DNA of 5,065 nt from DATMXS01 sp035561355 (GTDB taxonomy: Bacteria > Acidobacteriota > Terriglobia > Bryobacterales > Bryobacteraceae), in contig DATMXS010000014.1 of the NCBI GenBank assembly GCA_035561355.1, positions 1 to 5,065 on the forward strand. The letters are read 5' to 3'. The notes beneath the pieces were generated by a model. The model made no database searches and was not told the origin of the DNA. It worked only from the letters and a program-made list of their open reading frames with translations. The position numbers and the translations under genes were made by a program. How positions within the stretch are numbered: position 1 is the stretch's first letter; the number at the start of each line of letters is the position of its first letter. This document shows, in pieces, positions 1 through 5,065 of this stretch.

Positions 1-1
1 A

Positions 2-97
2 CCCCCAGGAACCGGATGCAGTCACGCTACGCGATTCGCCGAGTTGCTGCCGTGGAACCTGGCTGCCCTACCGGCGCCTCCCGCTTCGGCAGAGTGA
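2..97 (+). pseudogene. C-terminal tail of a second IS66-type transposase (TnpC), frame-broken
   Basis: Read from position 23 this strand gives HATRFAELLPWNLAALPAPP and then a stop at 95-97. The ELLPW block preceded by a short basic/His stretch is typical of the extreme C-terminus of IS66 TnpC proteins. Just upstream, the frame starting at position 1 reads RMQS (13-24). The family pattern there is roughly R-x-x-S/T-H-P-A-x-R, so the match appears to cross frames near 22-26, implying a small deletion. The tail points opposite to the large truncated tnpC beside it, so it is either a second IS66 copy entering from the left or an inverted piece of the same element. No IS66 terminal repeat follows the stop. 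It is too short for certainty, and assignment rests on motif memory only. Confidence 0.5.
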
Positions 98-117
98 CCC
101 AGCCACTGCCTGGCTAT

Positions 118-144
118 GTGTCCACGTAAATCCTACGTGGACAC
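118..144. repeat. Perfect 11-bp inverted repeat with 5-nt loop
   Basis: GTGTCCACGTA (118-128) is exactly the reverse complement of TACGTGGACAC (134-144), separated by AATCC. There is no T-tract, so it is not a standard intrinsic terminator. It lies between two IS66 transposase fragments of opposite orientation. It could be a protein-binding palindrome, or an end or abutted ends of another mobile element. I cannot name a family. Confidence 0.6.
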
Positions 145-172
145 TTCCGGAGCCCACTCTTAAACGGTGTCC

Positions 173-1429
173 CTAGGCCGGTGCGGCGAGTTTCGCCAGG
201 CCGGCCTCCAGCCACTGGAGCAACGATTCCAGCAGCGGCCCGGCCCGTGCCTGCCGAATCGCGAGCCGCTCGTCGGGCGCCCGTCCGCGGATCTCGCTTT
301 CGATCGCATAGAGCTGCGCGAGCCGCCCCACCGCCTCCGCAGCCAGCGGCGAGGCGTGCGCCGCATGCAGATCGTAGAACTTCCGCCGCACATGCGCCCA
401 GCAGGCGGCCTCCCGAACCGCGCCGGTTTCGTACACGCGGTTGAATCCCGCGTAGCCATCCGCCTGTAACGTGCCCTTGAAGTTACTCAGGTGCCGCTCG
501 GGATGCTCACCCTTGCGGTCCGGCGAGTAAGCGAACCACACGGCCGGAGCCGCACTGTCGCCAGCGGGCCGATCATCGCGCACGTAAGTCCACAAACGTC
601 CCGTCTTGGTCCTGCCGTTGCCCGGCGCCAGCACCGGAACCGGCGTGTCGTCGCCGTGCAGCTTGGCGGTGCTCATCACGTACCGGCGCAGCGCATCCAC
701 CAACGGCTCCAGCGCGCGGCCCGCGCCGCCGACCCAGTCCGCCAACGTCGAGCGGTCCAGTTCCACGCCCTCCCGCCCGTAGATCTCGGACTGCCGGTAG
801 AGCGGCAGGTGGTCGCAGTACTTTGCCGCCAGCACGTGGGCCAGCAGTCCCGGCCCGGCCAGGCCGCGGTCGATCGGGCGGCTCGGCGCCGGCTCCTGCA
901 CGATGTGCTCGCAGACCGCGCAGCTCAGCTTCGGACGCACGATCCGGATCACTTCGAAGTGCCCCGGGATGTACTCGAGCATCTCCGAAACGTCCTCGCC
1001 GAGCGGCCGCAGCTTGCCGCCGCACTCGGGGCAGGCTGCATGTTTCGGCGCGTGCGTCCGGGTGGTGCGCGGCAGCGATTCCGGCAGCGGCCCTCGCGCG
1101 GGCCGCCGCGCCGGGATCTGCTCGCCGACCGCCGCGGGCCCCGGAGCCGGACGCGGCGGAATCGCCTCCAGTTCCTCCAGCCGCAGCTCGAGCTGCTCGA
1201 TGTGCCGGTCGAGCTTCTCCGATTTCCGTCCGAACTGCAGCCGCTTCAGCTTGAGCACGAGCAGCTTCAGATGCTCGATCTCGGTCGCTCGCGAGAGTAA
1301 CTCGGAATGTTGTTTGGCTAACTCGTCCTGCTGCTGGAGTAACTCGGAATGCTGTGTGACGACGAGCGCGCGCAGTGCCTCAGCATCGAGGCTGCTGAGA
1401 TCGGGGAGCGTTTTGCGCGCGTCGGTCAC
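173..1429 (-). CDS. tnpC: IS66 family transposase TnpC, C-terminally truncated
   Basis: This is the DDE transposase of the IS66 element. A leucine/glutamate-rich N-terminal region (residues about 15-90, probable coiled coil, including LKRLQFGRKSEKL) precedes a proline-rich linker. A four-cysteine zinc-binding motif follows (C133-x2-C136 and C170-x2-C173), then the transposase core. The first catalytic Asp lies in HGDDTP (D260/D261) and the second in QADGYAGF (D324), followed by CWAHVRRKF (343-351). The protein stops at 418 residues, whereas relatives usually have about 510-540. The missing part contains the NNxxER region with the third catalytic acid and the ELLPW tail, so activity is unlikely. 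The start is GTG at 1429; the frame upstream is closed by a TAG near 1460 with no other start between, and no Shine-Dalgarno is obvious. A 65-bp AT-rich gap separates it from tnpB. Confidence 0.88.
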   Translation of the reverse strand: MTDARKTLPDLSSLDAEALRALVVTQHSELLQQQDELAKQHSELLSRATEIEHLKLLVLKLKRLQFGRKSEKLDRHIEQLELRLEELEAIPPRPAPGPAAVGEQIPARRPARGPLPESLPRTTRTHAPKHAACPECGGKLRPLGEDVSEMLEYIPGHFEVIRIVRPKLSCAVCEHIVQEPAPSRPIDRGLAGPGLLAHVLAAKYCDHLPLYRQSEIYGREGVELDRSTLADWVGGAGRALEPLVDALRRYVMSTAKLHGDDTPVPVLAPGNGRTKTGRLWTYVRDDRPAGDSAAPAVWFAYSPDRKGEHPERHLSNFKGTLQADGYAGFNRVYETGAVREAACWAHVRRKFYDLHAAHASPLAAEAVGRLAQLYAIESEIRGRAPDERLAIRQARAGPLLESLLQWLEAGLAKLAAPA

Positions 1430-1494
1430 TAAGAGTACTGTGCCACTAAGCGGCCGCTAATAAAAACACTTATTGCATGAAATGTTTTAAAGTC
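1430..1494 (-). other. AT-rich tnpB-tnpC intercistronic gap
   Basis: This 65-bp spacer is strikingly AT-rich compared with the flanking IS genes. It contains a perfect AGCGGCCGCT palindrome at 1449-1458 and T/A runs on either side. No ribosome-binding site for tnpC is evident in it. It may hold an RNA structure or a weak internal promoter, but neither can be shown from the sequence alone. Confidence 0.4.
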
Positions 1495-1842
1495 TCACAC
1501 CGCCACCTGCGGCGCCGCCGTCCGCACGGGGCGCCGCCAGTCGATGCCTTCCAGCAGCATGGATAACTGCGCCCGCGTCAGCGAAACCGTGCCCTCGTCC
1601 GCTTTCGGCCAGACGAACCGTCCGCGCTCGAGTCGCTTGGCGAACAGGCACAGCCCGTCGCCGTCCCACCACAGCACCTTGAGCAGGTCGCCGCGCCGGC
1701 CGCGGAACACGAACACCTGGCCGGAAAACGGGTCCGCGGCAAGCGTGTTCTGCACGAGTCCGCTCAGCCCGGTGAAGCCCCGCCGCAGATCCGTAACGCC
1801 GGCCGCGATCCAGATGCGCGTGCCTGCCGGAAGCGAAATCAT
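1495..1842 (-). CDS. tnpB: IS66 family accessory protein TnpB (IS66 Orf2)
   Basis: This 115-residue protein is of standard length for IS66 Orf2 and carries the hallmark central block: VFVFRGRRGDLLKVLWWDGD (residues 43-62), then GLCLFAKRLERGRFVWP (63-79). The N-terminus (IWIAAGVTDLRRGFTGL) also fits. The family is required for efficient IS66 transposition, but its molecular role is not well defined. It probably acts with TnpA and TnpC at the element ends. The ATG at 1842 overlaps the tnpA stop as ATGA (1839-1842), so translation is probably coupled. The frame stays open upstream to 2067, but that stretch is the tnpA region read out of frame, so I reject a longer start. It appears intact. Confidence 0.92.
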   Translation of the reverse strand: MISLPAGTRIWIAAGVTDLRRGFTGLSGLVQNTLAADPFSGQVFVFRGRRGDLLKVLWWDGDGLCLFAKRLERGRFVWPKADEGTVSLTRAQLSMLLEGIDWRRPVRTAAPQVAV

Positions 1843-2237
1843 GCCAGCAGGCACTCCAACACAACCCGCAGCGACGCCGCATCCACCGCGCCCTCGATCG
1901 ACAGCCGCCCCTTGGCAAACTGCAACCGGATCGTGCCCGGGGCCGCGCCACGGATCGGTTCCGGACGCGCGGGGGCATCCGATACCGTGACCGGGACCAG
2001 CGCCGCCACGGGTAGCGTCGCGGCGGGCCTCCCGCCGAGCAGGCCGCGCTGATACTGCCGGCGCCACGTGAACACCTGGTTGGCGTTCACGCCGTGTGCC
2101 CGGGCCACGCGCGCGACTGAACTGCCAGCGGCGTACGATTCCTCAACGATCCGCCGCTTCTCAGCCACCGGCCGCCTCTGCCGCTTGGGTGCCTCTGCAT
2201 CCGAACCTTCCGCCAACGCTCGCGCTGAATCGCTCAT
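1839..2237 (-). CDS. tnpA: IS66 family protein TnpA (IS66 Orf1, helix-turn-helix)
   Basis: This first gene of the IS66 operon encodes a small DNA-binding protein of the transposase Orf1/IS3-like helix-turn-helix type. With the start at 2237 it has 132 residues. The helix-turn-helix spans about residues 24-62 (EKRRIVEESYAAGSSVARVA, then HGVNANQVFTWRRQY). A less conserved linker is followed by a C-terminal segment ending LRVVLECLLA, usual for the family. I chose the ATG at 2237 because CGAGGAG sits just upstream. An in-frame ATG at 2276 would add 13 residues but has no visible ribosome-binding site. The stop overlaps the tnpB start. Presumed role: recognition of the element ends. It appears intact. 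Confidence 0.88.
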   Translation of the reverse strand: MSDSARALAEGSDAEAPKRQRRPVAEKRRIVEESYAAGSSVARVARAHGVNANQVFTWRRQYQRGLLGGRPAATLPVAALVPVTVSDAPARPEPIRGAAPGTIRLQFAKGRLSIEGAVDAASLRVVLECLLA

Positions 2238-2286
2238 CGGCTCCTCGCAGGCACGCCCGTGCCCGAGGTCAATCATCGGCGTTCAG

Positions 2287-2299
2287 GGACGCTGCGTCC
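2287..2299. repeat. Subterminal palindrome GGACGC-T-GCGTCC in the IS66 left end
   Basis: This perfect 6-bp-arm palindrome lies 24 bp inside the IS terminus. Its GCGTCC arm repeats the hexamer inside the terminal repeat (GTAAGCGTCCGC, minus strand). Repeated hexamers near an IS end can serve as extra transposase-binding sites; that role is inferred. Confidence 0.4.
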
Positions 2300-2301
2300 A
2301 G

Positions 2302-2323
2302 ACGGTGAGAAGCGGACGCTTAC
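2302..2323 (-). repeat. IS66 left terminal inverted repeat (IRL)
   Basis: Read on the minus strand from 2323 the element begins GTAAGCGTCCGCTTCTCACC. The GTAAGCG start is characteristic of IS66-family ends. It lies 86 bp upstream of the chosen tnpA start, and the neighbouring helicase/nuclease sequence begins immediately beyond it. The inner boundary is approximate because the partner repeat is absent from the window. Confidence 0.8.
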
Positions 2324-2550
2324 CGGCAGCAGAAGCTTGCGTCATTTACCAAAGGGAATGAATGGGTCCGGGCATTCTTTGCGGAGCACACTTTCGAGGT
2401 GGACTTCATCGGTGCAGACAACTCTTTAGAAGTCGTCAGTACTCTTGATGCCATCTACACGAACACGAGCATGAAGGCCAAGGTCCAGGAGCGAATCGAG
2501 TCGGAGGACGTAGCGGTCTACGGCCCAGAGCTTATCCGACTCGCCAAGAA
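2324..2550 (+). pseudogene. C-terminal remnant of an OLD-family (TOPRIM) nuclease, GajA-like
   Basis: From the exact IS66 boundary an open frame with no start codon reads RQQKLASFTKGNEWVRAFFA and continues EHTFEVDFIGADNSLEVVST (2384-2443). Further on come a lysine/glutamate helix region and EDVAVYGPELIRLAKK (2502-2549). The K-x-F/T-x-E-x-D segment followed by a D-V-A-V-x-G...LRLAK block recalls the tail after the TOPRIM domain of OLD-type ATP-dependent nucleases such as GajA, normally ending with a GKGWFA-like motif. That ending is absent here; similarity stops around 2550, where a helicase begins in another frame. The N-terminal ATPase and TOPRIM parts lie beyond the IS insertion and are not in the window. 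The first in-frame ATG/GTG codons (GTG at 2399) are internal. Family assignment is from memory of motifs and is moderate. The alternative is the pre-motif-III part of the same helicase gene with a frameshift. Confidence 0.5.
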
Positions 2551-3687
2551 ATCTTCAAGCGCAGCGCGATACCGCCGGTTCTCTTCTTTGTTGGCGACGC
2601 GAATCAGTCGATCTATGAATCGCTCGGTGCCCTGACGAAGACCCCTGACGAGATTGCTGTGAAATTTGGTCTTGAAACAATCGGCCATCGGGAGTTGAAG
2701 GGGAACTATCGCTCCACCCAACGAATCATCGATCTGTACCGGCAACTGAGGCCGGGCGTTCCCCTCATTGAGTCCTTAGCCGAATATGCTAAGCACGTCG
2801 GCGTTGTCACATGTGACAACCAGACGGTCGCGAAGGAGCAACTGCCCAAAGTCATTGCGAGCTTAATCAAGTCGTCGATCGACTCAGGTATACCTGATAG
2901 GGACATTTGCGTTCTGGCGCCGCGTTGGCAGCATGTCAGACCGCTTGCTCGGAGCCTCATCGCCGAACTTCCCCACGTTGCGTTTGACGCTCCGGGGCTG
3001 TCACCTCTGTACAGCTCAAGGGACAATGTCTGGTTTAAACTCGCGCGATTGGCTCTGACGGAACCCTCTTCATCTCGCAGTCGCACCCGGATGCGGTGGT
3101 CAAGGGAACTGCTTTCCGATCTCAACGGAATCGGCGGGGTGTCGGTCGCCGACGCAGCTGCAACACCGCGACGGCTTCTGAGGGTGATAAACAGCATATC
3201 CTCGCCTGAAGTGGATGGCATCGCATATCTGAAAGACGCCTTTGGGCAGTTTTGTGTTCGCGCTCGCATCAACGTGCATGAGTGCCTTGCCTTGAAGGGC
3301 GCCCTGGCAACATTCTTTGAAAAGGCGGCTAGTCTCATAGCGCGGTCCGATGGAATGCCGACCGACGTCGAAAGCTTTCGGCGGTTCTTCAGTCACCCGG
3401 CTGGCGTGGTGGTGAACACCTGTCACGGCGTGAAAGGGGAGGAGTTCGAAACGGTCATAGCGTTTGGCCTATTGCGTGGGCACATTCCGCATTGGGATGT
3501 GATCATAAATGGACCAGAAGCTGTTGCAGACGACAGGGAATCCAAGCTGCTGTACGTGATCTGTTCAAGGGCCAAACGACGGCTCCATCTGATCGCGGAA
3601 TCCGGGAGAAAGACCCAGCGCGGGCGCCCATACGAAACCTCTCGATTACTTACAATGCTGCGGTTCAAGTACGACGTCAGGCGGTGA
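2551..3687 (+). pseudogene. UvrD/Rep-type (SF1) helicase, N-terminally truncated, GajB-like
   Basis: This C-terminal half of a superfamily 1 DNA helicase runs in one frame to TGA at 3685-3687. Visible motifs are FFVGDANQSIYESLG (2584-2628, motif III), GNYRSTQRIIDLY (2701-2739, motif IV), VVVNTCHGVKGEEFETVIAF (3406-3465, motif V) and ESKLLYVICSRAKRRLHLI (3538-3594, motif VI with the arginine finger). Walker A, motif Ia and a clear DExQD motif II are absent, so it cannot hydrolyse ATP and is probably inactive. Homology starts about 108 bp upstream of the first usable start, a GTG at 2659, which would give a 342-residue product. A stop at 2446-2448 closes the frame upstream. Short HGVKGEE-type helicases of this kind are commonly paired with OLD nucleases in Gabija systems, and the upstream remnant agrees. 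A stand-alone repair helicase remains possible. Confidence 0.8.
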
Positions 3688-3710
3688 GCCTTGAGTGTAG
3701 GGAGACGGCG

Positions 3711-3729
3711 GCTCCGAGTGTCCCGGAGC
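3711..3729. other. Short hairpin 24 nt after the helicase stop
   Basis: GCTCCG (3711-3716) pairs with CGGAGC (3724-3729) across a 7-nt loop. No U-tract follows, so it is not a canonical Rho-independent terminator. It may stabilise a 3' end or be chance. Confidence 0.25.
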
Positions 3730-3802
3730 AGTGGACCGCGCCGCACCAGAGACTGAGTTGGATGTCAGGCTGTTCTCACTGGATAACGTACTGCACAATT
3801 CG

Positions 3803-3882
3803 TTAAGGGCCGTAAGTCGGCGGCAGACGGACGTAGACCGACCCGTTGTAAGCCGCCACCTCCCTGGTCTCGTGTGCCTCGA
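3803..3882 (-). pseudogene. Possible C-terminal scrap of an unidentified protein
   Basis: One minus-strand frame reads LEFEAHETREVAAYNGSVYV and then RLPPTYGP, followed by TAA (3805-3803). The residue mix looks protein-like, with alternating hydrophobics and a compact YNGSVYVRLP strand pattern. Upstream in the same frame it becomes low-complexity Gly/Arg/Cys with no ATG or GTG start near, so if real it is a decayed tail. I recognise no family. Chance coding appearance in GC-rich DNA is a real possibility. Confidence 0.2.
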
Positions 3883-4067
3883 ACTCCAACGTGCGCCGTT
3901 TGCGTGCACATCTGCCACCTCGTGGGCTTCCTCCGCACGGGCCGAACAAGGAAGGTCCACAAACCGTTGATACAACGATCGCGGGGCTTTCCTGGATCGG
4001 GAACGATAAACGCGCTTATGGTCGCAAACCGGCGATCCACTTCGGCGCCCTCCTTGTTGAGATCCGC

Positions 4068-4097
4068 TTGATCTTCTGGAGGTGTAAAGTGTATACT
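4068..4097 (+). promoter_or_regulatory. Sigma-70-like promoter of the XRE regulator
   Basis: TTGATC (4068-4073) and TATACT (4092-4097) are separated by 18 bp, close to the -35/-10 consensus. Transcription would begin near 4104, leaving a leader of only about 9 nt, with the AAAGGA ribosome-binding site (4102-4107) at or beside the 5' end. The -10 box lies inside the palindrome at 4089-4101, so a bound repressor would block RNA polymerase. Confidence 0.65.
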
Positions 4098-4101
4098 ACA
4101 C
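4082..4101. promoter_or_regulatory. Probable operator: GTGTA/TACAC palindrome over the -10 box
   Basis: GTGTA-TAC-TACAC (4089-4101) is a perfect 5-bp-arm inverted repeat, and a further GTGTA half-site lies at 4082-4086, 7 bp upstream in direct orientation. Small XRE repressors typically bind short palindromes like this at their own promoter. The adjoining gene is such a protein, so autorepression is the natural inference. Binding itself is not shown. Confidence 0.55.
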
Positions 4102-4112
4102 AAAGGACCACA

Positions 4113-4448
4113 ATGAAGAAATTCGGGGCCACCATCCGCAGACTGCGCGAGGAGAAGGGCATCTCGTTGCGCAAATTCGCTGAATCCGTGAAGGTCAGCC
4201 CCACGTACCAGTCGAAGATCGAGCGCGACGAGTTGCCGCCGCCGGGTGAAGACACCGTAAGGCGCATGGCGATGGCTCTGGAGCAGGACGAAGACGAACT
4301 CCTGGGCCTGGCGGGCAAGGTCTCGTCGGATCTGGACGAGATCATTAAGGCCCGGCCGCAACTGATGGCGAACTTTCTCCGCACGCTTAAAACCGTCCCG
4401 GAAGACAAGCTCAGAAAGATCCAGAAGGACCTCGAAAAGGCGCGCTAA
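4113..4448 (+). CDS. XRE-family helix-turn-helix transcriptional regulator
   Basis: This 111-residue protein has an N-terminal Cro/C1-type DNA-binding domain (residues about 4-67). It starts FGATIRRLREEKGISLRKFA, with recognition-helix region VSPTYQSKIERDE (28-40) and a closing helix TVRRMAMALEQDEDELLGLAG (48-68). The C-terminal part (about 70-111) is charged and helical and probably dimerises or contacts the partner. Start ATG at 4113 is supported by AAAGGA 5 nt upstream and by a promoter just before it. An ImmA/IrrE peptidase follows after 59 bp on the same strand, a common pairing in which the peptidase relieves repression, as in ImmR-ImmA of ICEBs1. It probably represses its own promoter through the palindrome at 4089-4101. 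Genes it controls beyond this pair are not visible. Confidence 0.9.
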   Translation: MKKFGATIRRLREEKGISLRKFAESVKVSPTYQSKIERDELPPPGEDTVRRMAMALEQDEDELLGLAGKVSSDLDEIIKARPQLMANFLRTLKTVPEDKLRKIQKDLEKAR

Positions 4449-4507
4449 CGCAACCGCACCGTTGACGCGCCCGCCGGGATGGCCTCCCTACCCGCGACAA
4501 TGGTGAC

Positions 4508-5065
4508 GTGCCCCCGTATGCACGGCGCCTCAAGGCAGCAACGATCGAAGGGCGCGCAACCGTCCTGTTGCTCGACTGCCAAGTTCGGCTCGGGCTCATC
4601 AAGGAACCGCCAGTCCCGGTAGACGAGATCCTCGAACGCTTCCTCGGCTTCACGCTGGACCTGGTGGACCTTGGCGATCTCGCCGCACACGGAGCGACGA
4701 ACGTCGCACAGCGTACTGTCATGATCGACCAGGCGCTGGATCCGGTCGAGCATCTCGCGATGGAAGGGCGCTTCAACTTCACCGTTGCCCACGAGATCGG
4801 CCATATCCGGCTCCATAGCGGTGTCGATCATTTCGAGGCTCCGAAAGAGCCGAATCCGCGGTTCGTCGCCAGCTACCAGGAGTTCGAGCGGCAGGCCGAC
4901 CTATTTGCTTCCTTCTTGCTGATGCCGCGATCGCTTGTCGTGAAGGCCTGGACGAAGGTCCACAGCAGCGCCGATCCGATCGTCGTAACACCCGAGCTTA
5001 AGGCAGTCGGAATCGAGAATTTCGGCTCGCGCGAGGCGTTCCTGAGGGCCTGGAATGAGAGGCAC
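4508..5065 (+). CDS. ImmA/IrrE family zinc metallopeptidase, 3' end beyond window
   Basis: This is a 186-residue partial protein, open to the last base of the window. The zinc-protease core FTVAHEIGHIRLHSG (91-105) contains HExxH (H95, E96, H99). The third ligand is probably E127 in FERQADLFASFLLMP (126-140), the usual ExxAxxFAxxLLMP pattern of ImmA/IrrE proteins. The N-terminal part (YARRLKAATIEGRATVLL, then a PVPVDEILERFLGF helix, 36-48) matches the family layout. The chosen start is GTG at 4508. In-frame TGA at 4463-4465 closes the frame upstream and there is no ATG between; only a weak GGTG precedes the start. The 59-bp gap to the upstream regulator suggests co-transcription. Likely role: cytoplasmic protease that cleaves or inactivates the XRE repressor under a stress or mobilisation signal; substrate not proven. 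Confidence 0.88.
   Translation, partial: MPPYARRLKAATIEGRATVLLLDCQVRLGLIKEPPVPVDEILERFLGFTLDLVDLGDLAAHGATNVAQRTVMIDQALDPVEHLAMEGRFNFTVAHEIGHIRLHSGVDHFEAPKEPNPRFVASYQEFERQADLFASFLLMPRSLVVKAWTKVHSSADPIVVTPELKAVGIENFGSREAFLRAWNERH

Larger units (their letters stand above)
176..2323 (-). mobile_element. IS66-family insertion sequence, right end lost
   Basis: The three IS66 genes tnpA, tnpB and tnpC lie in order on the minus strand behind a left terminal repeat that begins GTAAGCGTCCGC at 2323, the family's usual terminus. The left side of the window lacks the last quarter of tnpC and any matching right terminal repeat, so this copy is truncated near 173-180. IS66 elements usually make 8-bp target duplications. 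Only one flank survives here (CGGCAGCA at 2324-2331), so the duplication cannot be tested. The intact end abuts a coding frame that has no start of its own, so the insertion evidently split a gene. The left boundary given is approximate and is taken at the premature stop of tnpC. Confidence 0.9.
3688..4067. other. Intergenic region without a convincing intact gene
   Basis: This stretch of nearly 400 bp separates the helicase remnant from the regulator promoter. Open frames exist on both strands but none has a recognisable domain with a good start. One frame from 3891 on the + strand runs in phase into the regulator; I treat the upstream part as chance because a clear promoter and ribosome-binding site precede the internal ATG at 4113. 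Two small items inside are listed separately: a hairpin at 3711-3729 and a possible minus-strand coding scrap at 3803-3882. The mixed composition suggests an eroded joint between two acquired modules. Confidence 0.5.

Noticed and set aside
491..1300. Long + strand open frame of 269 codons
   Set aside because: It is antisense to tnpC, rich in Arg/Pro/Ala with no domain; a typical GC-rich shadow frame.
1843..2067. Upstream extension of tnpB to 190 residues
   Set aside because: The extra residues are the tnpA coding region in another frame; the ATGA overlap and family length of about 115 residues fix the start at 1842.
2551..2635. Continuation of the nuclease-like frame ending LLATRISRSMNRSVP
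   Set aside because: The same bases encode the strongly conserved FFVGDANQSIYESLG helicase motif in the other frame, so the LLATRI resemblance to a nuclease tail is taken as chance.
2706..3338. Minus-strand 210-codon frame
   Set aside because: It is antisense to the helicase motifs and has no recognisable domain.
3891..4112. In-phase 74-codon N-terminal extension of the XRE regulator
   Set aside because: It would read through a good promoter and ribosome-binding site; XRE proteins of this type start at the MKKFG position.
4411..4991. Minus-strand open frames at the right end
   Set aside because: They are antisense to the ImmA/IrrE peptidase, whose HEIGH and LLMP motifs identify the true coding strand.
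1..5065. CRISPR array, tRNA or rRNA genes
   Set aside because: No regularly spaced direct repeats and no cloverleaf or rRNA-like sequence were seen on reading either strand.

Overview
The window comes from a GC-rich bacterium. It carries an IS66-family insertion sequence, remnants of what looks like a phage-defence operon, and a regulator/metallopeptidase pair, which suggests accessory, horizontally mobile DNA. The sequence alone does not identify the genus. By eye the IS66 block is the most GC-rich part, the helicase remnant is clearly less so, and the regulator/peptidase pair is intermediate. That fits a patchwork of separately acquired pieces.

Left edge (1-172): on the + strand a short, frame-broken tail of a second IS66-type transposase ends at a stop at 95-97. 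It is followed by a perfect 11-bp inverted repeat (118-144) and a junction into the next element.

IS66 element (about 176-2323, minus strand): tnpA, tnpB and tnpC are in the normal order, with an ATGA overlap between tnpA and tnpB. A recognisable left terminal inverted repeat ends exactly at 2323. The tnpC product stops at 418 residues, before the region with the last catalytic glutamate, and no right terminal repeat is seen. This copy therefore looks unable to move by itself.

Defence remnant (2324-3687, + strand): directly next to the IS end, an open frame without a start resembles the C-terminal tail of an OLD-family (TOPRIM) nuclease. At about 2540-2555 the similarity switches to another frame, a UvrD/Rep-type helicase running from the GDxNQ motif through motifs V and VI to its natural stop. 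The helicase N-terminal half (Walker A, motif II) is missing. Nuclease followed by helicase is the gene order of Gabija (gajA-gajB). I read this as a decayed Gabija-like operon that lost its upstream part to the IS66 insertion and its middle to an internal deletion.

Spacer (3688-4112): there is no convincing intact gene. It holds a weak hairpin after the helicase, a possible minus-strand coding scrap, and a good sigma-70-like promoter at its right end.

Regulator module (4113-5065, + strand): a 111-residue XRE-family DNA-binding protein has a promoter overlapped by a GTGTA/TACAC palindrome, suggesting autoregulation. It is followed by an ImmA/IrrE-type zinc metallopeptidase with HEIGH and a downstream glutamate, cut off by the window end. 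In such pairs the peptidase usually antagonises or cleaves the repressor, which controls mobile-element or stress genes.
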